Shown: positions 1-8,742, counted from the stretch's first letter. The stretch: DNA of 39,405 nucleotides from Brevundimonas sp. (GCF_018608325.1 NZ_JABAZW010000134.1:1-39405); one strand, 5' to 3'. A program made the numbers and translations. Notes: generated from the letters alone by a model not told the origin.

Positions 1-1
1 G

Positions 2-169
2 CCGCGTTTCTCGGTCGCCATCGGCGGCTCGGGCAATGTGCGGTTCGGCGGGACGACCGGCGATCTGGACGTCTCAATCGCAGGCTCGGGCAATGTGAAT
101 GTCGGCGCCGCGACAGGCCAGGTCAAACGCTCGGTTGTCGGCTCCGGGACCCTGAACATCGGGCGCTAA
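2..169 (+). CDS. C-terminal end of a GIN/DUF2807-like secreted beta-repeat protein (5' end outside window)
   Basis: An open frame runs in from the left edge and stops at TAA 167-169, giving 55 residues. They form short Gly-Ser-Gly-Asn repeats (GGSGNVRFG, AGSGNVNVG, VGSGTLNIG) separated by 'TTGDLDVSI'-type strands. This spacing is typical of the head-GIN/DUF2807 family of exported beta-helical proteins of unknown role. The signal peptide and N-terminus would lie upstream of the window. It ends at a strong terminator (197-229) and converges with the porin gene. The family call rests on the repeat pattern only, and another right-handed beta-helix repeat protein is possible. Confidence 0.7.
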   Translation, partial: PRFSVAIGGSGNVRFGGTTGDLDVSIAGSGNVNVGAATGQVKRSVVGSGTLNIGR

Positions 170-196
170 GACCCGAACTCTCCGCCGCGAGAGGAA

Positions 197-229
197 GGCC
201 CCCGGTCGTGGAACCCCGGGGGCCTTTTT
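197..229 (+). terminator. Intrinsic terminator of the GIN-domain gene
   Basis: A perfect 9-bp GC stem (197-205 with 216-224) is followed directly by five T (225-229), 27 bases after the stop codon of the preceding gene. It is a textbook rho-independent terminator for the plus strand. Confidence 0.9.
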
Positions 230-260
230 CGTGTCCGCGGCACAGTGGGCGCCAGACATG

Positions 261-292
261 AAAAAGCCCCGGCGGATCGCTCCGCCGGGGCT
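261..292 (-). terminator. Intrinsic terminator of the porin-like gene
   Basis: A 12-bp perfect stem (265-276 with 281-292) closes a TCGC loop, flanked on the left by an A run that becomes the U tract on the minus strand. It lies 25 bases past the minus-strand stop of the porin-like gene. Confidence 0.9.
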
Positions 293-316
293 TTCTGCAT
301 CTAAAACCCGAAGGTC

Positions 317-1090
317 TTACATCGAGGCGTTCTTGGCCACGCCCTTGAAGCCGGTCAGGACACGCGTGATCGCGGGGACGCCCAGGTTGGCGCCAGCGCG
401 GTCGCGAGCTTGCAGACCGCCGCCGAAGGCGTAACGGACGTTGAACGACCAGGTGTCGACGTCGACCGAGTCGATGTCAGCGCGCGTGTAGGCGGCGCCG
501 ACCGAGAACGGGGTGTCCTTGATTTCGTACTCGGCGCCGACGCCGTAGGTCCAGGCGTCAACGCTGCCGCCCGTGATGTCGACGTTGTTGTAGCTGACGC
601 CAGCGTTCAGGCGCAGGTTCGGCAGGACGTAGTAGGCAGCGTCGCCGCCGACGGTCCAGACGTTGCCGATGCTGGTGTCGCTCCAGGCGACAGCGCCGGT
701 CAGGGTGGCGTTGGCCAGGTACTTCTGGGCTTCAGCGCCGACGGTCCAGACGGTGTCGCCCGTGCCGATGGTGTTGGCGGCGACGAAGGCGCCGGCGCGG
801 ACGTCCGAGGTCCACAGCTTGGTGCCGTGAGCAGCCAGCATGGCCGAGGTGTCGTCGGTGCCCAGAGCCTTGGTGTAGTCGACAGCGCCGTTCAGGGTCA
901 CGGTCCAGTCTTGGACGGGCAGGGCGACGGTGCCGTCGACCGACCAGACGTCAGCAGCAGCCTTGAAGCCGTCTGCGTCGATCGACGGGTTCGTGTAGGA
1001 GACGGCGACCGAACCGATGGCGTCTTGAGCGAAAGCCGGAGCGGCGATCAGGGTGGCGGCGGCGGCCGTCGCGAGGAGGATCGTCTTCAT
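317..1090 (-). CDS. Outer-membrane beta-barrel porin-like protein
   Basis: 257 residues. The first 21 are a clear Sec signal peptide (MKTILL, then an Ala/Leu core, ending APAFA) with likely cleavage before QDAIG. The mature part is a run of alternating amphipathic strands rich in aromatic residues (WTVTLNGAVDY, WTVGAEAQKYL, YYVLPNLRLNAGVSYNN, WTYGVGAEYEI, WSFNVRYAFGGG), as in a small 10-12 stranded outer-membrane barrel. Unlike classical porins it does not end in Phe but carries a 35-residue non-barrel tail after the last visible strand. The start is supported by AAGGA seven bases upstream on the minus strand. It is monocistronic, with a terminator at 261-292. The substrate cannot be deduced. 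Confidence 0.8.
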   Translation of the reverse strand: MKTILLATAAAATLIAAPAFAQDAIGSVAVSYTNPSIDADGFKAAADVWSVDGTVALPVQDWTVTLNGAVDYTKALGTDDTSAMLAAHGTKLWTSDVRAGAFVAANTIGTGDTVWTVGAEAQKYLANATLTGAVAWSDTSIGNVWTVGGDAAYYVLPNLRLNAGVSYNNVDITGGSVDAWTYGVGAEYEIKDTPFSVGAAYTRADIDSVDVDTWSFNVRYAFGGGLQARDRAGANLGVPAITRVLTGFKGVAKNASM

Positions 1091-1294
1091 TGTTCTTTTT
1101 CCTTAGCAGTCTGTGCCCCGGAGGGGAGCCGGGGAGGGCGCTGCTATCAGGACCCGGACGATTCCGGCATGAAACCGCCGTTAGATTAAGCACTTGCAAC
1201 AGTACTGTGACGGTTCGGCCACGGGTTGTGTCTGCAATGTGTCACGCTCGCGGAGGACTTGGGGCAAGGGGTTAACGGGCGGCAATTCGCCGGT

Positions 1295-1316
1295 CATATA
1301 AGGAAGTCCTTATGTG
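1295..1316. promoter_or_regulatory. Operator-like palindrome upstream of the cobalamin riboswitch
   Basis: A 22-base near-perfect palindrome with half-sites ATAAGGA (1298-1304) and TCCTTAT (1307-1313); outer CA/TG bases also pair. It lies just upstream of a possible -35 TTGACG (1318-1323) and 36 bases before the riboswitch. Its AT-rich form resembles operators of ArsR-type regulators of methionine/S-adenosyl-homocysteine metabolism (SahR-like). That resemblance is from memory and unproven. It has no T tract and an almost loopless centre, so it is more likely a protein site than a terminator. Confidence 0.5.
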
Positions 1317-1351
1317 ATTGACGGCGAAGCTGATCTGCGGTCATCTGCAAT

Positions 1352-1533
1352 TGTCGTGGTCTGCACGCGGTCTTCGGGGCGCGTGTAGCTAAGAGGGAAG
1401 CCGGTGTGAAACCGGCGCTGCCCCCGCAACTGTAAGCGGCGAGTCGAGGGTCCATATCGTGTCACTGGCGTTCCGGCGCCGGGAAGGCCGGGTCCGAGAT
1501 GTCGACCCGTGAGCCAGGAGACCTGCCCCGACA
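1352..1533 (+). promoter_or_regulatory. Cobalamin (B12) riboswitch
   Basis: The conserved aptamer core is present in order: AGGGAAGCCGGTG (1393-1405) with its hairpin mate AAACCGGCG, then CCCCGCAACTGTAAGCGG, the GTCACTGG segment (1461-1468), GCCGGGAAGGCC (1479-1490), and the B12 box GAGCCAGGAGACCTGCC (1511-1527). TGTCGTGG (1352-1359) and CCCCGACA (1526-1533) can form closing helix P1 with one mismatch. Downstream, an 8-bp stem (1544-1551 with 1577-1584) without a T tract may be part of the expression platform. In this family AdoCbl or MeCbl binding usually represses the downstream gene. The first genes downstream are the 63-codon ORF at 1651 and the thioesterase at 1839, neither a known B12-related function. 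Confidence 0.95.
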
Positions 1534-1650
1534 GATAACGTCCTCCGGCGGGGTGCCCGGTCAGGCCGCTAGTGCGCCGCCGGACCCGTGTGTCCGCGTG
1601 GGCGTTCGCGCGTTCCTGTTCGAGACCTGGCCACAACACAGGTTTCAGAC

Positions 1651-1842
1651 ATGCACCGCCAAATCGCCCGGCTGGCGACCCACGCCCTTCACCGCATCAG
1701 CCCCAGGCGTGAGCTGGAGACGACGCCGGGGGGCGCAAAGCGCCATGCGGCCTCGCTGCTGTCCGCCGCGGCTGATCTGGGCGGCCTGATGAACATGGCG
1801 CAGGACAGCAGGACTGCGCGCGATGAGGCGTCACGCACATGA
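1651..1842 (+). CDS. Small ORF downstream of B12 riboswitch, unknown function
   Basis: 63 codons from ATG 1651 to TGA 1840-1842. The predicted protein is basic at the N-terminus (MHRQIARLATHALHRISPRR), has an Ala/Leu helix in the middle (SLLSAAADLGGLMNMAQ) and a polar tail. There is no signal peptide or membrane span. The stop overlaps the thioesterase start in an ATGA arrangement, the usual geometry for translational coupling. This start is the first ATG after the riboswitch; an in-frame GTG at 1588 would add 21 arginine-rich residues. The product is not recognised. It could be a real small protein, a leader peptide, or the relic of a deleted B12-regulated gene. Confidence 0.5.
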   Translation: MHRQIARLATHALHRISPRRELETTPGGAKRHAASLLSAAADLGGLMNMAQDSRTARDEASRT

Positions 1843-2618
1843 GCGTCACCCTGATCGACATGGTGTTCCCCGGGGACGCCAATCACCACGGCACTTTGTT
1901 TGGCGGCGTCGGCCTGGCGCATCTGGACAAGGTGGCCTTTCTGGCGGCGGCGCGTCATGCGCGACGGCCGACCGTGACCGCCAGCTGCGAGCGGATCGAC
2001 TTCGCCGCTCCGGCCCGGATCGGAGAGATGGTCGAGGCCACCGGGCGCGTCGTGCGCGTCGGGCGGACCTCAATGGGCGTGGAGGTGGATCTGTGGGCTG
2101 AGGCGCCGGTCAGCGGCGAGCGTCGGCTGTGCACGCGGGGCGTCTTCAATATGGTGGCGCCGCGCCAGGACGGGCAGGGCGACCTGCCGCCTCTGCCGGC
2201 CAACGGTCAGAACGAAGGCGACGGCTGGCTCCGGGCGGTGGAGATGGTGTTCCCTGCCTGGACCAATCACTACGGCACCCTGTACGGCGGCGACGCCCTG
2301 AAGCTGATGGGCAAGGCCGCCTTTGTCTGCGCCACCAAGGAGGCGCGGGCGGTCATGGTCATGGCGGCGTCCAATCGCATAGACTTCGCAGAGTCTATAA
2401 GAGAGGGGGACATGATCGAACTGGCGTCGCGCGCCACCAAGATCGGACGCTCCTCCATAACCATAGAGGTCGAGCTGTGGTCCGAAGCGCTGCTGACCGG
2501 CGAACGCCGTCGCTCTGCCGTCGCAGAATTCGTCATGGTGGCGGTCGATGAGGCGGGCAGGTCGAGCCCTATCCAAAGACCCGAAAACAGCCCGCCGGGA
2601 CACGGTTTCGCCGCTTGA
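1839..2618 (+). CDS. Acyl-CoA thioesterase with two fused hot-dog domains
   Basis: 259 residues with two homologous hot-dog domains of the acyl-CoA hydrolase (YciA/ACOT7, COG1607) type. The first has VFPGDANHHGTLFGG near residues 9-23 and the second has VFPAWTNHYGTLYGGD near 135-150. Each is followed by a RIDFA strand and a VGRTSM/IGRSSI-type strand (SITIEVELWSE in copy 2). Such enzymes hydrolyse acyl-CoA to free acid and CoA in the cytoplasm. Most bacterial members are single-domain and oligomerise, so the fusion resembles the tandem eukaryotic type. There is little Shine-Dalgarno sequence before the ATG, and the start overlaps the stop of the small ORF, which suggests coupling and therefore control by the B12 riboswitch. 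The chain length preferred is not visible. Confidence 0.85.
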   Translation: MSVTLIDMVFPGDANHHGTLFGGVGLAHLDKVAFLAAARHARRPTVTASCERIDFAAPARIGEMVEATGRVVRVGRTSMGVEVDLWAEAPVSGERRLCTRGVFNMVAPRQDGQGDLPPLPANGQNEGDGWLRAVEMVFPAWTNHYGTLYGGDALKLMGKAAFVCATKEARAVMVMAASNRIDFAESIREGDMIELASRATKIGRSSITIEVELWSEALLTGERRRSAVAEFVMVAVDEAGRSSPIQRPENSPPGHGFAA

Positions 2619-2643
2619 CGAAATCGGAATCGGTAGGCATAAG
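2615..2643 (+). promoter_or_regulatory. Predicted housekeeping promoter of the S10 operon
   Basis: TTGACG (2615-2620) is followed after 17 bases by CATAAG (2638-2643), a good match to alphaproteobacterial sigma-70 sites. It overlaps the thioesterase stop codon. Transcription would begin near 2650, giving a leader of about 225 nt before rpsJ. Confidence 0.5.
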
Positions 2644-2649
2644 CCACCA

Positions 2650-2876
2650 CTCTTGTTGGACCGGCTGTGCACTTCGGTGCAGACGCGGTTCGCAAGAACG
2701 ACCTAAGTCACTGTTCTTTGCAGCTTCTTGGGATTTCACGGCCTTCGCGGGCAACTGCGTGGGCCGCTCGTTTTTGCGGATTTGCGTTTCCTGAGGGCTT
2801 TTGCCCGAAGGCCTCTGGTCTTTGAAATAGTTCACAGGGACGCGGTCCTCCGACCGCATTGGAAGTTAGCACCGAT
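2650..2876 (+). promoter_or_regulatory. Structured 5' leader of the rpsJ operon
   Basis: This gene-free stretch carries a UUCG-capped hairpin (TGCAC 2668-2672 with GTGCA 2677-2681) and a perfect 6-bp hairpin GCGGTC-CTCC-GACCGC (2842-2857) just upstream of the rpsJ ribosome-binding site GGAAG (2861-2865). A leader of this length would allow autogenous control by a ribosomal protein, as L4 does in Escherichia coli. Whether that happens here is unknown. Confidence 0.4.
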
Positions 2877-3182
<306 letters not shown>

Positions 3183-3203
3183 AGTAGAAAGAGGCGGGAT
3201 CCG

Positions 3204-3953
3204 ATGCGCACGGGCGTGATCGCCAAGAAGCTGGGCATGACCCGCGTGTTCGCCGAAGACGGCGCGCACGTACCGGTCACTGTGCTGCAGCTCGACGGCT
3301 GCCAAGTCGTCGGCCAACGTACCCAGGAGCGTGACGGCTACGTCGCTCTCCAGCTGGGCGCTGGCACCAAGAAGGCCAAGAACACGGCTAAGGCTCAACG
3401 CGAAACCTTCGCGAAGGCCCAGGTCGAACCCAAGGCCTATGTCACCGAGTTCCGCGTTGACGCGGACGGTCTGCTGGACGTGGGCGCCGAGATTTCGGCT
3501 GAACACTTCCTGGTCGGCCAGAAGGTGGACATCCAAGGTGAAACCATCGGTAAGGGTTTCGCCGGCGCCATGAAGCGCTGGAACTTCGGCGGCCTTCGCG
3601 CCACGCACGGTGTGTCGATTTCGCACCGCTCGCATGGTTCGACCGGTCAACGCCAAGATCCAGGCCGCACCTTCCGCGGCAAGAAGATGGCTGGCCACTA
3701 CGGTGCTGAAACCGTCACCACTCAGAACCTGACCGTCGTCCGCGTGGACGCCGAGCGTGGCCTGATCCTGATCAAGGGCGCTGTCCCCGGTCATGACGGC
3801 AGCTACGTCAAGGTTCGTGACGCCATCAAGAAGGCCCGTCCGGCTGAGGCCCCGTTCCCGGGCGCCGTCAAGTCGTCGAAGGCTGCTGCTCAACCCGCAT
3901 CGACCCCGGCTGAAGAAGCCTCGGTGGAAGCGACCGAAGGCGGTGAAGCGTAA
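3204..3953 (+). CDS. rplC: 50S ribosomal protein L3
   Basis: 249 residues. [20 protein letters not shown] opens the protein, and [13 protein letters not shown] and [25 protein letters not shown] carry the conserved loop that reaches towards the peptidyl-transferase centre. L3 starts 50S assembly by binding 23S rRNA. It is about 40 residues longer than the E. coli protein because of a low-complexity Ala/Pro/Glu tail after about residue 215, a known feature of alphaproteobacterial L3. The TAA stop overlaps the rplD ATG by one base. Confidence 0.98.
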   Translation: MRTGVIAKKLGMTRVFAEDGAHVPVTVLQLDGCQVVGQRTQERDGYVALQLGAGTKKAKNTAKAQRETFAKAQVEPKAYVTEFRVDADGLLDVGAEISAEHFLVGQKVDIQGETIGKGFAGAMKRWNFGGLRATHGVSISHRSHGSTGQRQDPGRTFRGKKMAGHYGAETVTTQNLTVVRVDAERGLILIKGAVPGHDGSYVKVRDAIKKARPAEAPFPGAVKSSKAAAQPASTPAEEASVEATEGGEA

Positions 3954-4591
3954 TGAAACTCTCTGTCATCAAACTCGACGGCAAGGCTGCTGGCGACCTG
4001 GAACTGTCGTACGCCGTTTTCGGCATCGCTGACATCCGCGGCGACATCCTGGCCCGCACCGTGAACTGGCAACTGGCCAAGCGCCGCGCCGGTACGCACA
4101 AGGTTCAAACCCGCAACGAGAACTCTCGTACGGGCAAGAAGATGTACAAGCAAAAGGGCACCGGCGGCGCTCGTCACGGTTCGCGCCGTGCACCGCAGTT
4201 CGTCGGCGGCTCGCGTGCCTTCGGTCCGGTCGTTCGCGACCACGGCTTCTCGCTGCCGAAGAAGATCCGCGCGCTTGCTCTGCGTCACGCCCTGTCCTCC
4301 AAGGCGAAGTCCGGCGACCTGATCGTCGTCGACAGCGTCTCGGTCAAGGAAGCCAAGACGGCCTCGCTGCGCGAGACCTTCGGCAAGCTGGGTTGGACCA
4401 AGGCTCTCATCATCGCGGGTCCGGAAGTCGACACGAACTTCGGCCTGGCCGCACGCAACATCCCGCACATCGACGTGCTGCCGAACGCCGGCCTGAACGT
4501 CTATGACATCCTGCGGGCTGAAAAGCTGGTGCTGACCAAGGCCGCTATCGAGGCGATCGAAGCCCGCTTCAGCGATAAGGAAGCTGCGTAA
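3953..4591 (+). CDS. rplD: 50S ribosomal protein L4
   Basis: 212 residues. The central region from [20 protein letters not shown] to [14 protein letters not shown] is the extended loop lining the exit tunnel, and the C-terminal alpha/beta domain ends with [16 protein letters not shown]. In enterobacteria L4 represses its own operon; nothing in this sequence shows whether that holds here. Start and stop both overlap the neighbours by one base (TAATG), so translation is coupled with rplC and rplW. Confidence 0.98.
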   Translation: MKLSVIKLDGKAAGDLELSYAVFGIADIRGDILARTVNWQLAKRRAGTHKVQTRNENSRTGKKMYKQKGTGGARHGSRRAPQFVGGSRAFGPVVRDHGFSLPKKIRALALRHALSSKAKSGDLIVVDSVSVKEAKTASLRETFGKLGWTKALIIAGPEVDTNFGLAARNIPHIDVLPNAGLNVYDILRAEKLVLTKAAIEAIEARFSDKEAA

Positions 4592-4893
4592 TGGCTGCTC
4601 AACCTACCGCCAAGCACTACGACACCATCCTGGCTCCGGTGATCACCGAGAAGGCCACGATCCTGTCGGAGCAGAACAAGGTTGTCTTCCGCGTTGCGGA
4701 CACGGCCTCCAAGGACGAGATCGCTGCTGCGGTCGAAAGCCTGTTCAAAGTCAACGTCGTCAAGGTCAACACCCTGGTTCAAAAGGGCAAGACCAAGCGC
4801 TTCCGGGGTATCCTCGGCCGTCGCGTCGACATCAAAAAAGCTATCGTGACGCTGGCCGAAGGCCAGTCGATCGATGTGACCACGGGGCTCTGA
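4591..4893 (+). CDS. rplW: 50S ribosomal protein L23
   Basis: 100 residues, normal length. [17 protein letters not shown] and [18 protein letters not shown] are the family signatures. L23 sits at the tunnel exit and is the docking site for trigger factor and SRP. It is translationally coupled to rplD through TAATG, and rplB follows four bases after the stop. Confidence 0.98.
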   Translation: MAAQPTAKHYDTILAPVITEKATILSEQNKVVFRVADTASKDEIAAAVESLFKVNVVKVNTLVQKGKTKRFRGILGRRVDIKKAIVTLAEGQSIDVTTGL

Positions 4894-4897
4894 TCAG

Positions 4898-5734
4898 ATG
4901 GCCTTGAAAACCTACAATCCGACTTCGCCGGGCCGTCGCGCCCTCGTGCTGGTCGACCGTTCGGAACTCCACAAGGGCCGTCCGGAAAAGTCGCTGACCG
5001 AAGGCCTGACCAAGTCGGGCGGACGTGGCCAGGGCGGTCGCATCGCGGTCCGTTTCCGTGGTGGCGGCGCCAAGACCCTGTACCGCAAGATCGACTTCAA
5101 GCGTCGTAAGTGGGACATGGTCGGCACGGTCGAGCGTCTGGAATATGACCCCAACCGTACGGCTTTCATCGCTCTCGTGACCTACGAAGACGGTGAAAAG
5201 ACCTACATCATCGCGCCGCAACGCCTTAAGGCTGGCGACACGGTGATCGCGGGCGAAAAGACCGACGTGAAGCCTGGCAACGCCATGCCGCTGCGTTCGA
5301 TGCCGGTGGGTACGATCATCCACAACATCGAAATGAAGCCCGGCAAGGGCGCTCAACTGGCCCGTTCGGCTGGCGCCTACGCCCAGCTGGTCGGTCGCGA
5401 TCAGGGCTACGCCCAGATCCGTCTCGGCTCGGGCGAGCTGCGCATGGTCCTGGACGGCTGCATCGCCACTGTGGGCGCGGTTTCGAACCCCGACCACATG
5501 AACCAGAACCTGGGCAAGGCCGGTCGTAAGCGTCACATGGGCTGGCGTCCGCACGTTCGCGGCGTCGCCATGAACCCGATCGATCACCCGCATGGTGGTG
5601 GTGAAGGCCGGACCTCTGGTGGTCGCACCCCGGTTACGCCGTGGGGCAAGGACACCAAGGGCACTCGTACCCGCAAGAACAAGGCTACGGACAAGTACAT
5701 CATCCGTACCCGCCACGTTAAGAAGGCTCGCTAA
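4898..5734 (+). CDS. rplB: 50S ribosomal protein L2
   Basis: 278 residues, full length. [17 protein letters not shown] begins the protein, and the C-terminal signature [19 protein letters not shown] contains the conserved histidine associated with peptidyl transfer and subunit association. L2 binds 23S rRNA near the catalytic centre. It sits between rplW and rpsS with only a two-base gap to the latter. Confidence 0.98.
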   Translation: MALKTYNPTSPGRRALVLVDRSELHKGRPEKSLTEGLTKSGGRGQGGRIAVRFRGGGAKTLYRKIDFKRRKWDMVGTVERLEYDPNRTAFIALVTYEDGEKTYIIAPQRLKAGDTVIAGEKTDVKPGNAMPLRSMPVGTIIHNIEMKPGKGAQLARSAGAYAQLVGRDQGYAQIRLGSGELRMVLDGCIATVGAVSNPDHMNQNLGKAGRKRHMGWRPHVRGVAMNPIDHPHGGGEGRTSGGRTPVTPWGKDTKGTRTRKNKATDKYIIRTRHVKKAR

Positions 5735-5736
5735 GA

Positions 5737-6015
5737 ATGGCCCGCTCCTCCTGGAAAGGCCCGTTTGTCGACGGGTATCTGCTCAAGAAGGCCGACGCCG
5801 TTCAAACGTCGGGCCGCAAGGATGTGATCAAGACCTGGTCGCGTCGTTCCACCATCCTGCCGCAGTTCGTCGGTCTGACGTTCGGCGTCCATAACGGTCA
5901 GAAGCACGTTCCCGTGTCGGTCTCGGAAGAGATGGTCGGCATGAAGTTCGGCGAGTTCGCCCCGACCCGGAACTTCCCGGGTCACGCGGCGGACAAGAAG
6001 GCCAAAAGGAAGTAA
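5737..6015 (+). CDS. rpsS: 30S ribosomal protein S19
   Basis: 92 residues, normal length. It starts [19 protein letters not shown] and carries [21 protein letters not shown] and [15 protein letters not shown], the family signature. It is part of the 30S head with S13 near the A-site finger. It is tightly packed in the operon, with three bases to rplV. Confidence 0.98.
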   Translation: MARSSWKGPFVDGYLLKKADAVQTSGRKDVIKTWSRRSTILPQFVGLTFGVHNGQKHVPVSVSEEMVGMKFGEFAPTRNFPGHAADKKAKRK

Positions 6016-6018
6016 CCG

Positions 6019-6399
6019 ATGGCCCAGACCAAGAACACCCGTCGGGTCGCCCCGACCGAGGCCCGCGCCAAGCTGGTCAACGTGCGCATCAGCCCGCAAA
6101 AGCTGAACCTGGTGGCCGCTTCGATCCGCGGCATGCCGGTCCAGAAGGCGCTGAACGAGCTGGAATTCAGCCGTAAGCGCATCGCTGGCGACGTACGCAA
6201 GGTCCTGTATTCGGCCGTTTCCAACGCCGAAAACAACCACAACCTCGACATCGACAACCTGGTTGTCGCCGAGGCCTTCGTGGGCAAGAACCTGGTGATG
6301 AAGCGTTTCGCGAGCCGCGCTCGTGGTCGCTCGTCGCGCATCCTGAAACCGTTCAGCGAGATCACGATCGTGGTCCGTGAAGCCGGCGAGGCCGCCTGA
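6019..6399 (+). CDS. rplV: 50S ribosomal protein L22
   Basis: 126 residues. Recognised by [20 protein letters not shown] and by the long beta-hairpin region [20 protein letters not shown] that lines the exit tunnel opposite L4; changes in that loop affect macrolide response in many bacteria. The TGA stop overlaps the rpsC ATG (TGATG). Confidence 0.98.
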   Translation: MAQTKNTRRVAPTEARAKLVNVRISPQKLNLVAASIRGMPVQKALNELEFSRKRIAGDVRKVLYSAVSNAENNHNLDIDNLVVAEAFVGKNLVMKRFASRARGRSSRILKPFSEITIVVREAGEAA

Positions 6400-7154
6400 T
6401 GGGACAGAAAATCAATCCGGTCGGTCTGCGCCTCGGCGTAAACCGCACGTGGGACAGCCGTTGGTTCGCCGCCGGCGCCGACTACTCCCGCCTGCTGCAC
6501 CAGGACCTGAAGCTGCGCGAGTGGCTGAAGGAACGTCTGGCTGCTGCTGGCGTGTCGCGCATCATCATCGAGCGCCCGCACAAGAAGTGCCGCATCACCA
6601 TCTACGCCGCCCGTCCGGGTGTCGTGATCGGTAAGAAGGGCGCTGACATCGAGAAGCTCCGCAAGGACATCTCGGCGCGCACCGAAGGTGAAGTTCACCT
6701 GAACATCATCGAAGTCCGCAAGCCGGAAACCGATGCGCAGCTGATCGCTGAGAACATCGCTCAGCAGCTCGAGCGTCGCGTGGCCTTCCGCCGCGCCATG
6801 AAGCGTTCGATGCAGTCGGCCATGCGTCTGGGCGCCAAGGGCATCCGGATGAACGTCTCGGGTCGCCTCGGCGGCGCCGAAATCGCTCGTATGGAATGGT
6901 ACCGCGAAGGTCGCGTGCCGCTTCACACCCTGCGTGCTGACATCGACTACGGCTTCTATGAAGCCAAGACGACGTACGGCATCATCGGCGTGAAGGTCTG
7001 GGTGTTTAAGGGTGAAGTGCTCGAGCACGACCCGATGGCCCAGGACAAGCGTTGGGCCCAGGAAGCCTCGGGTCCTTCCTCGAACGAAGGCCGCGAACGC
7101 GGCGGCCCCCGTGGCGACCGCGGTCCGCGTCGCGACCGGGGACGTGAGAACTAA
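6399..7154 (+). CDS. rpsC: 30S ribosomal protein S3
   Basis: 251 residues. [20 protein letters not shown] opens the protein, the KH domain follows ([20 protein letters not shown]), and the C-terminal S3 domain carries [21 protein letters not shown]3 lines the mRNA entry tunnel. It has an Arg/Gly/Asp-rich low-complexity tail (last 25 residues or so) that extends it beyond the E. coli length. It is coupled to rplV by a one-base overlap. Confidence 0.98.
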   Translation: MGQKINPVGLRLGVNRTWDSRWFAAGADYSRLLHQDLKLREWLKERLAAAGVSRIIIERPHKKCRITIYAARPGVVIGKKGADIEKLRKDISARTEGEVHLNIIEVRKPETDAQLIAENIAQQLERRVAFRRAMKRSMQSAMRLGAKGIRMNVSGRLGGAEIARMEWYREGRVPLHTLRADIDYGFYEAKTTYGIIGVKVWVFKGEVLEHDPMAQDKRWAQEASGPSSNEGRERGGPRGDRGPRRDRGREN

Positions 7155-7157
7155 GTC

Positions 7158-7595
7158 ATGTTGCAACCGAAGAAGACCAAGTACCGCAAGGCCTTCAAGG
7201 GCCGGATTCACGGCTCGGCCAAGGGCGGCTTCTCGCTGAACTTCGGCTCCTACGGCCTGAAGACCATGGAACCCGACCGCATCACCGCGCGTCAGATCGA
7301 AGCGGCCCGCCGCGCGATCACTCGCCAGATGAAGCGTCAGGGCCGCGTCTGGATCCGCGTCTTCCCCGACCTGCCCGTCACGGGCAAGCCGGCCGAAGTC
7401 CGGATGGGTAAGGGCAAGGGCGCTGTGGACCATTGGGCCGCTCGCGTGGCTCCTGGCCGCATCATGTTCGAAATCGACGGCGTGCCGGACGATGTAGCTC
7501 GTGAAGCGCTGCGTCTCGGCGCCGCCAAGCTGCCGGTCCGCACCAAGGTGGTCACCCGCCTGGATGCCGGCATCGTCACGGAGCAAGCAGCCTAA
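7158..7595 (+). CDS. rplP: 50S ribosomal protein L16
   Basis: 145 residues. It starts [19 protein letters not shown] and carries the family signature [20 protein letters not shown] with [18 protein letters not shown]16 helps shape the A site and joins late in 50S assembly. Its stop overlaps the rpmC start by one base. Confidence 0.98.
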   Translation: MLQPKKTKYRKAFKGRIHGSAKGGFSLNFGSYGLKTMEPDRITARQIEAARRAITRQMKRQGRVWIRVFPDLPVTGKPAEVRMGKGKGAVDHWAARVAPGRIMFEIDGVPDDVAREALRLGAAKLPVRTKVVTRLDAGIVTEQAA

Positions 7596-7792
7596 TGACC
7601 AAGATTGCTGATCTGCGGTCGCAAACCAACGACCAACTGTCCGACGAGCTTCTGAAGCTCAAGAAGGAACAGTTCAACCTGCGCTTCCAGGCGGCCACTG
7701 GCCAGATGGAGAAAACCCACCGTGTGGGTGAAGTGCGCAAAGACATCGCTCGCATCTCGACGCTTCTGCGCGAGAAGCGTGCGGCCTCGTAA
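7595..7792 (+). CDS. rpmC: 50S ribosomal protein L29
   Basis: 65 residues, a two-helix hairpin as usual ([20 protein letters not shown] and [20 protein letters not shown]). It sits at the tunnel exit beside L23. It is coupled to rplP by a TAATG overlap, and ten bases separate it from rpsQ. Confidence 0.97.
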   Translation: MTKIADLRSQTNDQLSDELLKLKKEQFNLRFQAATGQMEKTHRVGEVRKDIARISTLLREKRAAS

Positions 7793-7802
7793 GGAAACGA
7801 AT

Positions 7803-8045
7803 ATGCCCAAGCGAATTCTTGAAGGCGTGGTCGTGTCCGACAAGGGCGAAAAGACTGTCGTCGTGAAGGTGGAGCGCACGCTGGTCCACCCGCTTCTGAA
7901 GAAGATCGTCCGGTCTTCGAAGAAGTACCACGCGCACGACGAAGCCAACGCGCTCAAGGTCGGCGACATCGCTCGCATCGTCGAGTGCGCCCCGAAGTCC
8001 AAGCTGAAGCGTTGGGAAGTCCTTTCCAACGCCTCCGCATCGTAA
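7803..8045 (+). CDS. rpsQ: 30S ribosomal protein S17
   Basis: 80 residues. [20 protein letters not shown] is the canonical N-terminus, so ATG 7803 is chosen over in-frame codons further upstream that lie inside rpmC; AAGGAAACG precedes it. The OB-fold signature [20 protein letters not shown] is present. It is an early 16S rRNA binder. Confidence 0.97.
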   Translation: MPKRILEGVVVSDKGEKTVVVKVERTLVHPLLKKIVRSSKKYHAHDEANALKVGDIARIVECAPKSKLKRWEVLSNASAS

Positions 8046-8063
8046 TCAGAAGGATCTGATCTT

Positions 8064-8432
8064 ATGATCCAGATGCAAACTAACCTGGAAGTGGCCGATA
8101 ACTCGGGCGCCCGCCGGGTCATGTGCATCAAGGTGTTGGGCGGCTCCAAGCGCCGCTACGCCTCGATCGGCGACACAATCGTCGCGTCCGTGAAGGAAGC
8201 CATCCCGCGTGGCCGCGTGAAGAAGGGCGACGTCGTTCGCGCCATCGTCGTGCGCACCGCCAAGGACATCCAACGCAAGGACGGCTCTGTCATCCGCTTC
8301 GACAAGTCGGCTGCGGTCATCGTCAACAAGCAAAACGAGCCGGTCGGCACGCGGATCTTTGGCCCTGTTCCTCGCGAACTGCGCGCCAAGAACCACATGA
8401 AGATCATCTCGCTGGCTCCGGAGGTCCTGTAA
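8064..8432 (+). CDS. rplN: 50S ribosomal protein L14
   Basis: 122 residues, the standard length. It starts [20 protein letters not shown] and carries [20 protein letters not shown], the family signature. It forms part of the intersubunit bridge and is the site where RsfS silences ribosomes in other bacteria. An AGAAGGAT ribosome-binding site precedes the ATG. Confidence 0.98.
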   Translation: MIQMQTNLEVADNSGARRVMCIKVLGGSKRRYASIGDTIVASVKEAIPRGRVKKGDVVRAIVVRTAKDIQRKDGSVIRFDKSAAVIVNKQNEPVGTRIFGPVPRELRAKNHMKIISLAPEVL

Positions 8433-8433
8433 T

Positions 8434-8742
8434 ATGGCCGCCAAGATCAAAAAGGGCGACCGCGTCGTCGTCCTGACCGGCAAGGACAAGGGCCGCACGG
8501 GTTCCGTGCTGAAGGTTCTGCCTACCGAAAACCGCGTTCTCGTCCAGGGCGTCAACATGGTTCAGCGCCACACGCGCCCGAGCCAGGCTGACCCGCAAGG
8601 CGGCATCAAGAACAAGGAAGCCTCGCTTCACCTGTCGAACGTCGCAATCGCCGACGCCAACGGCAAGGCGACCCGCGTCGGCTTCAAGATCGATGGGGAC
8701 AAGAAGGTCCGCATCGCCAAGACGACGGGAGACGTCATCTGA
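8434..8742 (+). CDS. rplX: 50S ribosomal protein L24
   Basis: 102 residues. The N-terminal KOW motif is clear ([20 protein letters not shown]), followed by [19 protein letters not shown]. It is an assembly initiator that binds the 5' end of 23S rRNA. One base separates it from rplN and it overlaps rplE by one base. Confidence 0.98.
   Translation: MAAKIKKGDRVVVLTGKDKGRTGSVLKVLPTENRVLVQGVNMVQRHTRPSQADPQGGIKNKEASLHLSNVAIADANGKATRVGFKIDGDKKVRIAKTTGDVI

Noticed and set aside
5982..7586. A 534-codon open frame on the minus strand across rplV-rplP
   Set aside because: It is antisense to well-recognised ribosomal protein genes, has no family resemblance and is expected in very GC-rich coding DNA.
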